A stretch of DNA of 64,000 bases from Perognathus longimembris pacificus. Lineage: Eukaryota; Chordata; Mammalia; Rodentia; Heteromyidae. How positions within the stretch are numbered: the first letter of the stretch is position 1; every line of letters starts with the position of its first letter. The translations under genes were made by a program, and so were the position numbers. The stretch is taken from NCBI RefSeq assembly GCF_023159225.1, contig NC_063168.1, positions 57,887,398 to 57,951,397 of the forward strand. Reading direction: 5' to 3'. The notes under the pieces are model-generated. The model ran no database searches. It saw only the letters and a program-made list of their open reading frames with translations, and was not told the DNA's origin. Of the stretch, positions 55,301-64,000 are shown in pieces.

Positions 55301-55321
55301 TCATAATCAAACTCCTTTGAC
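55301..55321. repeat. Source or partner of the inverted 21-bp segment
   Basis: TCATAATCAAACTCCTTTGA plus C (55301-55321) is the exact complement of 54684-54704. It lies just upstream of the ID-dimer SINE. Confidence 0.9.
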
Positions 55322-55349
55322 AATATATAGATTAAAAAAGAGGAAAATA

Positions 55350-55573
55350 GGGGCTGGGGATATAGCCTAGCGGCAAGAGTGCCTGCCTCAGATACACGAG
55401 GCCCTAGGTTCGATTCCCCAGCACCACATATACAGAAAACGGCCAGAAGCGGCGCTGTGGCTCAAGTGGCAGAGTGCTAGCCTTGAGCGGGAAGAAGCCA
55501 GGGACAGTGCTCAGGCCCTGAGTCCAAGGCCCAGGACTGGCCAAAAAAAAAAAAAAAAAAAAAAAAAAGAAAA
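55350..55573 (+). mobile_element. ID-dimer SINE, young
   Basis: GGGGCTGGGGATATAGCC, GTTCGATTCCCCAGCACC, GCGGCGCTGTGGCTCAAG, CTAGCCTTGAGCGGG, CCAGGACTGGCC, then a long A-tail. A 16-bp duplication AAAAAAGAGGAAAATA lies at 55334-55349 and 55574-55589. A short (AAAT)n follows at 55590-55603. Confidence 0.9.
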
Positions 55574-55603
55574 AAAAAAGAGGAAAATAAATAAATAAAT
55601 AAA

Positions 55604-56285
55604 ATTGTTTTCCTTCAGAGCTTCCTGACTCTCTCCTAAAAATTCTCCCATTAGTGGGATCACCATTTGAAAAACACATTAAACCAGTGATCTGCTACAT
55701 GATTTCAGCGTTCATAAGACGAGCAACTGAGTAACTAAAAGGACAGGGAGCTGTTCTAGAGGGTGTGTTTGGAAGGCAGACAGGACTTACCAGGACTGTT
55801 AACCCTTCTTATTCATGACACCCCAGACCTCCAGGTGACCTTGGCCCTATTTACAGCTTCCTTGTTTTTAAGACACCACATGCCAGCCTTCTCAGTCCTC
55901 AGCCTCAGCCTAGGTGTGTGTGTGTGTGCACTGTGGCATCCTTTCTTTATCTCACCAGGGGAGCCATTCATGCCAAACTACAAATGCTGTCCTTGGTGAT
56001 AAAATTATCCCTCCAGGGCTAGGAAATCCACCCCACCCAGCAGGCTGCTCTGAACTGACAATGCAGCTCCCAGAAAACACTAGGCAGTGGCCCCTGATTA
56101 AGCACATGCCTGTGTTTTGCTTAGGTCTCTGTGCACAGCACTTCAAGTCTGGGTGGGTAGGATGGACACCAGCTTCATGACCCCCATGCAGATCACTGTC
56201 ATCCTCAGAAGAAACCTGGGGGAGGCGATGGCATGCGTGTGTCCCTGCTGAGAACTCATTTTTCATTTCCTTTCTCCCTTTAAAA
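55604..56285. other. No recognised feature
   Basis: Unique sequence with a TG run at 55914-55928. Confidence 0.5.
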
Positions 56286-56480
56286 AAAAAAAAATCCCAC
56301 TCCCCGCTCATTGTGGAAAAAATATAGAACGATAGAAATAAGTAAAGAAGACAGGAGGGAAAAAAATCAGCCACAGTCTTACTATACAGAGGCAATTATT
56401 GTGACATCTTGGCACTTCTTGCTTCTAGAATATTTCTAAGCTATTATATAACAGAGTTGGAATCCTATTGCATGTACTAA
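56286..56480 (+). mobile_element. Ancient LINE-like segment
   Basis: CTCATTGTGGAAAAAATATAG, then ATCAGCCACAGTCTTACTAT and GAGGCAATTATTGTGACATC resemble an old L1/LINE tail, as at 48800-49100. Weak. Confidence 0.35.
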
Positions 56481-56984
56481 TTCGAGTCTCTTTTTTTTTT
56501 TCCCTGTGTCCTCAATAAGCCCATAGGATTTTTACCAGGGCTAGTTGTTAATCAGCCTCCTGGCGGATATGATTTGGGAGACTGGAGACCTGTGGAGGAA
56601 GCAGAGCCCTGGGTGGTAATGGGTAGGGTGGGGTTTTGTCTGTTATTACAACACTTCCCTCAGATTACTAGTTTACTAGTCTCCCAGAGGACAGGCAAAG
56701 GAACTCCTTTTTACTCTAGCAAGAGAAGAGGAAATCTTAGAATCCAGTTTAGCACCAAACAAGACAACATTCCTACCAAGGTCATTACTAGAGCTTGGTT
56801 GGCTTTTGGGGTATCACCAAGATAAACAGCAAGGACATAAGAGAAGTGACTCAGTCTTATCTAAGTGTCCTGAAGGGTCACAGGTGAAGAGAGCCCAGAG
56901 GGCAAGTGCTGCTCAGGGTGGGGCCTGTGTGTACTCACCCCAATGCTCCAGATGCTGCCCATAGCACCACATCTAATTCTCTGC
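56481..56984. other. No recognised feature
   Basis: Unique sequence. Confidence 0.55.
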
Positions 56985-57095
56985 AAAGTACCCATTCACG
57001 ACTCTTAAAGACAAGTCAACTGAGGCCTAGAGATTTTAAGTGACTTGCATAAGCTATTAAATTCAGGAAAGGGCCAAGTTAGGATGCTAAGCCAT
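56985..57095 (+). mobile_element. MIR SINE fragment
   Basis: TTAAAGACAAGTCAACTGAGG, CCTAGAGATTTTAAGTGACT, TGCATAAGCTATTAAATTCAG in sense MIR order. Confidence 0.55.
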
Positions 57096-57698
57096 GTTTG
57101 AAAGTTTCTATACTCTACTTACAATCACCAAAGAAGCCTCAAGGCAGCTAATAGCTAATTCCCTTACATTATAAACTTGTCTGGAAAAAAAAAATACAGA
57201 CGGAGGGCCTGGGTGGTGTGTGTAATGGGGTGTAACATACCTATTCCCCATTCTTCTGGCTGGAACTGCTTGACAGGTAGATGGCTCCCCAGAGAGGCCC
57301 TCTCTAGTCCCCAGGAACTGCAGAACATCACCCCATTCAAGGTCAAACCCCCTCCTCCCAGGAAGCCAGCATCCAACTACTAGTTTCTCCTCAGAAGGGG
57401 ATGATTCTGAGGGCTACACTCCAGCTGTCAGGCAAGGCTTTTGCTGTAACAATCACCATCTTCACATTTACCTCATCTCTCCCTCTCTCCTGTTTTCACT
57501 TGCCCACAGTGCTAATCCCAACAGCTTCCTTTTTAGGCTTTGTTAATCAGGGCTTGACTAAGACAATTAGGCTAGTCATCATTCACATGCTAAGAGAAGG
57601 GAATATCAAAATATGTATCTTCCCTTGAGGACCCTATAAAGCAATGATGACTCCTACTAGGACTCAAAGTGCTAGGAAAGCACTTTTGTCTGGAAGGC
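57096..57698. other. No recognised feature
   Basis: Unique sequence. Confidence 0.55.
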
Positions 57699-57750
57699 AG
57701 GAGAGGAGAGGAGAGGAGAGGAGAGGAGAGGAGAGGAGAGGAGAGGAGGA
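57699..57750. repeat. (GGAGA)n pentanucleotide repeat
   Basis: Ten near-perfect GAGAG units. Short low-complexity frames cross it and are not genes. Confidence 0.95.
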
Positions 57751-57904
57751 GCCTGGGGCTCCATGGAAGAACAGGTCTCTACGGAGAGGCAGAGTCCAGG
57801 CCTTTGCTCAACCAGAGAGTATGGGTCCAGTCTGAAGCTCCTACAGGTGTCTCTATGGGGGCTGGGAAAGAAAGGCCCCCAGGATGCGTGAAAGGTACTG
57901 AACC
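57751..57904. other. Unique sequence
   Basis: Nothing recognised between the pentanucleotide repeat and the MER5A-like element. Confidence 0.5.
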
Positions 57905-58085
57905 AGTGGTCCTCTATCCGGGCTGCACATTAGAATCACCCCTGTGACTTTGGGAGATGTCAGGATCACCCTTTCCACCTCCATGATTCTGATAACTGCT
58001 CTGGTGCAGGGGCCCAGATATAAGCAGGGTTTAAATCTTTCCAGATGATTCTAATGTGTAGCCAGGACAGAGAATCATTTGGTAA
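57905..58085. mobile_element. MER5A-like hAT-Charlie MITE
   Basis: AACCAGTGGTCCTCTATCCG, GGCTGCACATTAGAATCACC, then CTTTCCAGATGATTCTAATG, TGTAGCCAGGACAGAGAATC. The ends are near-complementary, so the element is palindromic. No transposase. Confidence 0.75.
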
Positions 58086-58314
58086 CAGACACAGGCAGCA
58101 GGGGAAAAGCTAAGCAGCCCCTGAAATGCTCCACACGTTTGCTCTGACCTCTAGTGGTCAGGTCCTGTCTTACCATCCAAGATGACCTCCTGGGCCCAGG
58201 ACCAGCACTCAGAGGGGGGACCGTATCTCCTGACCCATAGAGGATCAGATGACCCTCTGGCAGGGCCTACCTGTATATGCAATGATTTAAGCAGGGAACC
58301 AATCACAATCAGGA

Positions 58315-58460
58315 TGAGTCTAGGGATTCTCAAGTTAGGACTCTCTGGGATGCTTGTTAAGTCTGTGGATTCTCTGACCCCCAATTAAACATACTATTGG
58401 AATATAGAGGGTGAGGCCCAGGAATAAGTGACTCTACTGCACATTTGAGAGCTCACTGCC
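58315..58460. mobile_element. Second MER5A-related hAT fragment
   Basis: GGGATGCTTGTTAAGTCTG, GATTCTCTGACCCCCAATTAAA, GGCCCAGGAATAAGTGACTC, CATTTGAGAGCTC have the order of a MER5-type sequence with centre GACCCC...GGGTGAGGCCCAGG. Confidence 0.5.
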
Positions 58461-59712
58461 AGGTGCCTTTCTGTGCACTTGCCACCAACGTACCAGCTCT
58501 GCTTCCTGTGCCCCAAAGGATCCTTCTGGACCTTGTGTTTCCCAGGACACACTTTATTTTCTAATCTCAACCAAGGGTGAGGAATTGCAAGTTCCTGGAC
58601 AGACAAACCAGTTGTCAATGAGGATGGGATGAAAATACTTTTCAGAAAATTTACTCTACGTTTTTTTTTTTTTGCCCCTTTCAACAGGTAAACATGGCTA
58701 GTGAATTATACCAAATATTTTTTGTCATTGTGCAATGCAATCAACAGTTTTGTATAATAAAAGGTTGGTATAATGAGCTGCAAAAGAGATGAATAAAGCT
58801 TGATTGTTCTTTTTAGAAACAGTGTCTGCAACTGAGCACATTGTACTTATCTTTGTGCTTGGCCCATTGTCCCGTGACTGTCCTCTCAAGATGCAAGTGT
58901 GACTCTTACATGGATGAAAATAGATATTAATAGATTTTTGTACACCGCCCATGGCATCACCTTATCAAGGAGGCACTCGTATTCATTTGACCACTCATCT
59001 TGGCTTTGTGTAACCACAACAAGCAAATCTGAGCTTGAATGAACTCTATCTTTATGGGGCATCTCTGTGTATTCCTCATGCACAGTAGTGGACTTAATTA
59101 CAACTTGGTGATAGTGCCAGCATTCATATTAATGAAATTATTTTCATTGTCTTTCATAGATAATATAGCAGCAAGCAGCATCCTTAGAAAGAGCCCCATG
59201 TGGACCCTCTGCTAATTCAGGGTTTGCTTGCTTCCTTCTCTAAAGTTGTCTTTTCTTCTGGACATTCCTTTGTCTCCCTTGTTGGAGTTCTTCTTGTTAC
59301 CCTAAACACCACCTGTAGGTGAGGTACTTTTTTCTATCCCCCAAGTGAACATAGGATTCTTTGGGGGTTATTTTTGCTAGCTTTTCTGCTCATCTTAGGT
59401 AGCAGAGAAGGGAGTCCAGGAATCCACAGGAAGAAGCTTTGCTTGTCCACCCTGGCTGTCACATCATTATCCCCTGTGGATTTGGGATGGTGCTGCCACC
59501 AGTCCCTACTGGCCAACTCTGCATCCTAGTCACCTTGTGTCTTCTTCCCCAAAGTCTCTTACCCCCAAGGATAGCTGTATTTGTATCTCTGAACAAGTGA
59601 AACATTCTCCACCTGAGTGTCAACTGCCTTTCCTCTGCCTTTAAGCCATTTTGTATACCAGCTCTGAGCCCTGCTAATCTGTACTGCTTCCTGCCCCAAC
59701 CCATTCCCCTTT
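58461..59712. other. Unique sequence, no firm feature
   Basis: 58700-59140 is AT-rich and looks little decayed. Short minus-strand frames at 58725-58952 and 58886-59083 show no domain. Confidence 0.45.
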
Positions 59713-60019
59713 TGTCGGGATCTGAACGATCCCCTTCTCCCCGATCTCCCGGGGAAGGAAGGCTTAGAAAGCACTAATGGAATCCCTAGGGTAGAATCTG
59801 AGGCAAGAGGGTTTAGGCTAACCAACACTTGTGGGTAGACCAGAAGGCCCTGGAATTAGCTAACAGACAACAGTGGGAAGTGAAGTTTATTCCAAGTCCC
59901 CCAGCCCATCTATAAGTGCTGAGTTGCTTAAGCCTTCTTGCCTTGAATTCCACCCTAGGAGTCCAATATCCCCTTGGCTGATCTTATTAAATCCAACCAA
60001 CCAGGTTCTAAGTTTACCA
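59713..60019 (-). mobile_element. Candidate solo LTR, antisense
   Basis: 307 bp, plus strand TGTCGGGATCTG... to ...GTTTACCA, so both strands begin TG and end CA. The minus strand has AATAAA (complement at 59886-59891), an upstream TATA-like CTTATAG, and a CpG-rich terminal segment (five or so CpGs in 59715-59760). No flanking duplication is confirmed; the right side runs into the T-rich end of a SINE. Confidence 0.45.
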
Positions 60020-60237
60020 TTTTTTTTATAGTATATACCCAAGTTTAAACTCAGAGCCTTATACCTGTTCATCTTGCTTACTTGGCTGGTGCTCTACCAC
60101 TCAAGTCATGCCTCCAGCCTGGCCTGGTTAGTTGGAGATGGAGTCCCATAGACTTTTCTTCCCAAACTAACTTGAACTGTACTCCCCAGGTCACAGTTTT
60201 CTGAGTAGCTATGATCACACATATGAGCCACTCAGCA
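60020..60237 (-). mobile_element. B1-head/ID-tail composite SINE, antisense
   Basis: CAAGTTTAAACTCAGAGCC, GGCTGGTGCTCTACCACTC, AAGTCATGCCTCCAGCC, GGTCACAGTTTTCTGAGTAG, CTATGATCACACATATGAGCC in antisense order. Diverged. Confidence 0.75.
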
Positions 60238-60364
60238 ATATGTCTACTTTTACTAAAGTATACTCATGTGCTTATGATGTGTTAGACTAAGTATTACAGT
60301 TTCTTTGTCTTTGATTGTTTTTTGTTCTCATGGCACCTGATGCCTTAGCTTCTCTTGTGGTGGT

Positions 60365-60462
60365 CATGTTGGTGTGGAGGAAACAGGCTGAGAGTTAAGT
60401 CACTTGTCCAGAATTTCACAGTAAGTACATGGTAAAGCTAGGGCAATCTGATTGTAAAACTT
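60365..60462 (+). mobile_element. MIR SINE fragment
   Basis: GAGGAAACAGGCTGAGAGTT, AAGTCACTTGTCCAGAATTTC, ACAGTAAGTACATGGTAAAG in sense MIR order. Confidence 0.55.
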
Positions 60463-61335
60463 GATTGTTTATAGCACTTTTCTGAAGAAATGTCACAACT
60501 CCAAATGGAACTTTTCTTCTTGTGACCAGGGTGTGTTCTTCTGTGTCATTCGTATCAACCAGCCCTGCCACCTTGCCAGCCTTTTACCTGACTTCAACTC
60601 AATTGCCATCTCAATAGATGCTGGGAATCTTCTTTGTGTTCCATAACCCAGTATTTCTCCCATGGCTTGGCCCACTGGCTACCCTTCCCCCAGGGAACCC
60701 TCATGAAATTCTCCAGTGCAGAATCATAATCTAAATGTGAAATTCCATTTCTCCACCTCCATTGCAGCCACCATTGAACCATGCCTTGTATCTCCTGACC
60801 CTCCTCAGGTCACCATGGCATCCTTCTTCAACTCTCCATTCAAGTTGATATGGACTGTTGAGGTTGTTTTATGCTCTTTCTCTATTCTAATATCTTCATG
60901 GCTCTAAGAGTATAATCAACTAGTGCTTCACAGAAGCCCCAAGAGTCCACAGGGTTCATTGTTCTGGAGGTCAGCAGCCTGGCTGGCCTCCCTCAGGCAG
61001 GACTCCGAGACCGCCCATGTCATTATCAGACTCTAGGCTGAGGACCCCTCTAACTTATAGTTGATTTGCCTAGGTAAAATAATTACCATAGCTCAAGACA
61101 AATTGATGGTCTGTCTCTTTGACACTCAGTAATCTACTTGATTTAGGCCAAGCACTGAATTTGTCACCCAGACTTATTGAATAACTACCCTGGGCCTGTA
61201 ACTGTTAGGAATCTAGAATATGGAGGTTGTGTTATTTATGCCCTGTATGTAGCTCAGAGACCAGTAGGAAAGCAACCAAGTACATAATAGCCTGAGAAAG
61301 TGAAGTGCAGTACAGAAAGCTGAGGGAGATCTGGA
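60463..61335. other. No recognised feature
   Basis: Unique sequence. Confidence 0.55.
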
Positions 61336-61339
61336 AATT

Positions 61340-61565
61340 CCATAGAGCATAGGAACCCAGGCTTTGTAGTCAGATTGAATCCATTTTTAGCTAGCCACGT
61401 ACAGGTGTTTGATCTGGGTCATTTAACTTTTCAAACACATATTCCCATCGTCCCCTCTTGAGAGGGGAGCAATGACACCTCTCTTGTACAGTTATATGGA
61501 TTACATTAAATGATATGTGTCATAGAATGTGTTTAGACCTGGACTAGATATGGTTACGATGAGAC
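61340..61565 (-). mobile_element. MIR SINE, antisense
   Basis: CAGGCTTTGTAGTCAGATTG, GTGTTTGATCTGGGTCATTT, AACTTTTCAAACACATATTC, GGAGCAATGACACCTCTC, GATTACATTAAATGATATG follow the complement of MIR. Confidence 0.65.
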
Positions 61566-61939
61566 AGTAACAGTATTAGCTGCAATTAATACTATTTACT
61601 AGACATTTACTCCTGTCCAGTAGTTAGAAGAGTAGATCTATTTGATTTGGGCCTTGAAAGGTGGTTGTAGTTTGATATGACAGACAGGAGGTGGTGAGAA
61701 ACTGTAGATAGAGGAGTAGCATAATTGAAGTCATAGGGAAGTAGAAGTGCAGAATGTATCTGGGGTTGGTTATCAAGATCCCCTGTGGCTGGGAGCTGAG
61801 CACATGGCAGAGGGAAGGACAAGGCTGAAGGAGAGATATTGGCTGGATGGTATAAAAACTCAGGGATTCCTTGAAAGTTTAGAGTTCAGTGCTCATTTAA
61901 TATAAAGATACTTCAAGAATGAGATACTTCATGCACTGT
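61566..61939. other. No firm feature
   Basis: 61630-61800 (GGGCCTTGAAAGGTGGTTG) may be a very old DNA element, not named. Confidence 0.4.
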
Positions 61940-62170
61940 GGGAGTGGTAGGCTGATGGAATACTTGGAAAAATGTTTTAGCAGTAGGAATCTATGAATCA
62001 AAATCATAGCTCTTGACCCAATGATGGTGCTTCTAGGAATTTATCATGAAAAATTCAATAGCACTATTTGACAAGATTCATGTGGAAAGATTTGTAATGG
62101 CCCAAAGTTAGAAATCATCTAACTGTTCAAAAATGTAGGACAGGTTAAATGATCACCAAACTCAATTTTG
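61940..62170 (+). mobile_element. L1 fragment, left part
   Basis: GACCCAATGATGGTGCTTC, AGGAATTTATCATGAAAAATTC, TGTAATGGCCCAAAGTTAG, AATCATCTAACTGTTCAAAA and GGTTAAATGATCACC follow the L1 tail order. Resumes at 62495. Confidence 0.65.
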
Positions 62171-62494
62171 GAAGATAACCTGGTGAAGCAAGCACCGCCT
62201 ACGTGGACTTCATTGACGATGCTGGCAACTGGGATGGGACAGACATTTTAGTGTCTCAAGTGCCACCTTCCTCTTCTTTGGGGAAGTTCCAGGAAGGCAG
62301 GGTGGAGGCTGCCATCTGAGGCTAAGAACAGCAACTTCTACCAGAGAACAGTCTAAATTCATTCAGTGGCTTTCGGCTACAACAAAGCTGGTGAGAGAGA
62401 CTAACAATATATGGCTCCACTGTGCAACCGCTAAAATTCATGTTTGTTAATGTTGACATGAAGCAAGGAGTTTCTGTTTTCCCTTGGTTACAGA
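62171..62494. other. 324-bp foreign block between the two L1 parts
   Basis: The L1 order stops at about 62170 and restarts at about 62495. The block between has no SINE module, LTR ends or A-tail that I recognise. A plus-strand frame is partly open with a few stops (e.g. STAYVDFIDDAGNWDGTD at 62193-62246), but no domain is recognised. It may be a fragment of a processed copy of an mRNA. Confidence 0.4.
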
Positions 62495-62612
62495 CTGATG
62501 CCATATTTTAGCAGTGGAATACTACTTTGTTGTTAAAAATCATAATTTTCAAGATTATAACAGAAAAAAATGGCATCTAGTTCAATCTCAATTATATAAA
62601 AAGTAGTAAGTG
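62495..62612 (+). mobile_element. L1 fragment, right part
   Basis: TTTTAGCAGTGGAATACTAC, GTTGTTAAAAATCATAATTTTC, TGGCATCTAGTTCAATCTC continue the L1 order with the usual AGTGGAATACTA word. Confidence 0.6.
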
Positions 62613-63254
62613 TATGTGAGAGAGGAGTGAGAGAAGAGACAGGGAGAGAAACAGGGTCATTCCACTGAGAGTTAAGTCTTAACATCTCCCTTCACAAGCT
62701 TATCATTGCAAAGGTGATTAGTACAGAAAGAAGGAAGGAGACAGGGGAAGCAATTTGGGAGAGGAAGAATCAGGGCTAGAGACCAAGACAAATAAATACA
62801 GAGCCCAGTATCCTGAGCAAGGCTAAGATTTCTTAGAATCCTTAGGGTACCCCAGAGGGAGGAGAAAGGACTTTATGGAAAACCAGAGACATCCCAGGCC
62901 TTCTTAGAAATATGTGGCCTTTGAGGAGAAAAAGCTCTAAACTAGTGTGATAGGAAGTTAAGTCTGGGACCACCCAGTTTCACCTATAGTTGCAAGCTCT
63001 AAAGACTAGAATATCTGAGTCAGGTGTATTGATGTGTCTTAAAAAAATACTGGTGTTTCTTCAAAGAAAAGACAAAAGAAATAATAGCTGTTACATAATT
63101 TTTAACCCAGTCCTGGGTTTGTTCTGTTCCTGGTACTCTTCCCCTCATCCCTGCCATACCACACTCACTGTAGTCTAGTCCTTGTTCTACTGAGCATTTC
63201 TGGCTTTTCTTCGTATCCTACCTCCAGGGCTTAAGAGGAAGTTGGGGTGAACTT
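62613..63254. other. No recognised feature
   Basis: Unique sequence, purine-rich at 62615-62780. Confidence 0.5.
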
Positions 63255-63575
63255 AGCACTAGGGGCTCATGCCTGTAATCCTAGCAGCTGGAGGCTGAGA
63301 TTGCTGGGAGGACAGTTTGAGGCCAGCTTGATGTTGTCCAGACCCCTATTCAACAAAAGCTAAGCACAATGGCTTGTTCCTGTTAGCCCAGCTACTAAGA
63401 AGCCTAACATAGATGATCATGCCCAGGCATGTGCCTTAGCAGCAAGAGAGAACCTAACCAGAAATAATGAGCAAATCAGGGCTGGAGGTCTGAATCAACA
63501 TTAAAAAAGCACCTTCCTAGAAATTCTGAGGGCCAGAGTTCAAAGTCTAGTACCAAAAGAAGAAAGGAAATAGAA
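63255..63575 (+). mobile_element. Three-module SINE: two B1/7SL-like units plus an ID-like unit
   Basis: Unit 1: GGGGCTCATGCCTGTAATCC, TTTGAGGCCAGCTTGATG. Unit 2, after a short A-rich link: GCACAATGGCTTGTTCCTG, TTAGCCCAGCTACTAAG. Unit 3: GGGCTGGAGGTCTGAATC, GCACCTTCCTAG, GGGCCAGAGTTCAAAGTC, TAGTACCAAAAGAAG. The other composite SINEs here have only one B1-like unit. Confidence 0.7.
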
Positions 63576-63660
63576 TGAAAAGGAGGAAGAAGTGAAAAAA
63601 GAAAGAAGGAAGAGAGAAAGAGAGAGAAGAAAGGAAAGAAAGAAGGGGAAAGAAGTTGAG
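63576..63660 (+). repeat. Purine-rich SINE tail (GAAA/GAGA)
   Basis: An AAGAAAG/GAGAG run directly downstream of the three-module SINE, most likely its expanded A-tail. Confidence 0.8.
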
Positions 63661-64000
63661 GAAGACCAGACCTGGTCCTGACTGGGTGGGCCCTGTCCTG
63701 TCAGAACACTCTCCACTACGCAGCAGACTCTAGCTATATGAGCCCCAAGTCTGAATACTTTTCTTGCACTTACAATCATTACCCTACTTTATAGGTTTTG
63801 CCATTTTGGCCCCTGAGAAACTCTAACAACACATGAAATGTTCTGTTTAACTAGGTGGCAAGTGCTCATAAACCTGTTTACCCTGCCTTGATCCTGCCCT
63901 TTGTCATATTTTACTTGAACATTTGATTTAATCCCCTAAATCAACACTGGGTTTGTTTTCTTAATAAAGAAAATGAGAATGAGGCTCTCAAAATTAACCA
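63661..64000. other. No recognised feature
   Basis: Unique sequence to the window end. Confidence 0.55.

Noticed and set aside
45099..57750. CRISPR-like arrays from tandem repeats
   Set aside because: All are simple microsatellites without spacers, and the DNA is mammalian.
58725..59083. Minus-strand frames near 58.7-59.1 kb as a possible transposase or pseudogene
   Set aside because: Peptides show no motif of a transposase or other known family.

Overview
This is a 64 kb piece of mammalian nuclear DNA that looks intergenic or deeply intronic. I find no intact protein-coding gene, no convincing host exon and no structural RNA gene. The clades of repeats identify the source. Ancient repeats shared by placental mammals (MIR, L2, MER5A-like, MER2/Tigger-like, old L1) are overlaid by rodent-type SINEs. 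About 6 SINEs are dimers of two ID-like (tRNA-derived) modules, and about 10 have a 7SL/B1-like head joined to the same right-hand ID-like module. From memory of the literature, the ID dimer is typical of Geomyoidea (kangaroo rats, pocket mice, pocket gophers), so a geomyoid rodent is my best guess. The assignment rests on the SINEs alone.

Layout. 1-13 kb: mostly unique sequence with scattered MIR/L2/MER2 relics and a few SINEs. 13012-17500: the most prominent element, a gammaretrovirus-like (class I) endogenous provirus with two 317-bp LTRs differing at 5 positions, a 5-bp target duplication, a tRNA-Pro-type primer site, an array of 45-bp repeats in the leader, a 44-codon gag stub, about 1.5 kb of unexplained sequence, a frameshifted integrase remnant, no recognisable env and a purine tract. 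17.5-19.1 kb: an old L1 3' end split by a MaLR-like solo LTR. 19-26 kb: mostly unique sequence with SINEs. 26.3-27.5 kb: an L1 ORF2 relic split by two SINE insertions. 27.5-40 kb: largely unique DNA with MIRs, two L1 tails and several stretches that look like candidate conserved non-coding elements. 40-46 kb: a 2 kb antisense L1 and sense L2 relics. 46-53 kb: AT-rich DNA with SINEs, a young-looking antisense L1 tail with a perfect 16-bp target duplication, and a 350-bp pyrimidine tract. 53-56 kb: a TA-rich inverted-repeat complex that looks like a local template-switch rearrangement, then two SINEs. 56-64 kb: MER5A-like DNA transposons, a candidate antisense solo LTR, MIRs, an interrupted L1 and an unusual three-module SINE.

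There are no operons or gene neighbourhoods to interpret. The biology here is the history of retrotransposon insertion and local rearrangement. I did not find a new coding system. The best leads are the mosaic provirus, the modular SINE families sharing one right module, the double inverted repeat at 54.6-55.3 kb and a 324-bp foreign block inside an L1 at 62.2 kb. Repeat-family names are from recognition of consensus-like wording and boundaries are approximate unless a duplication or exact match is stated.
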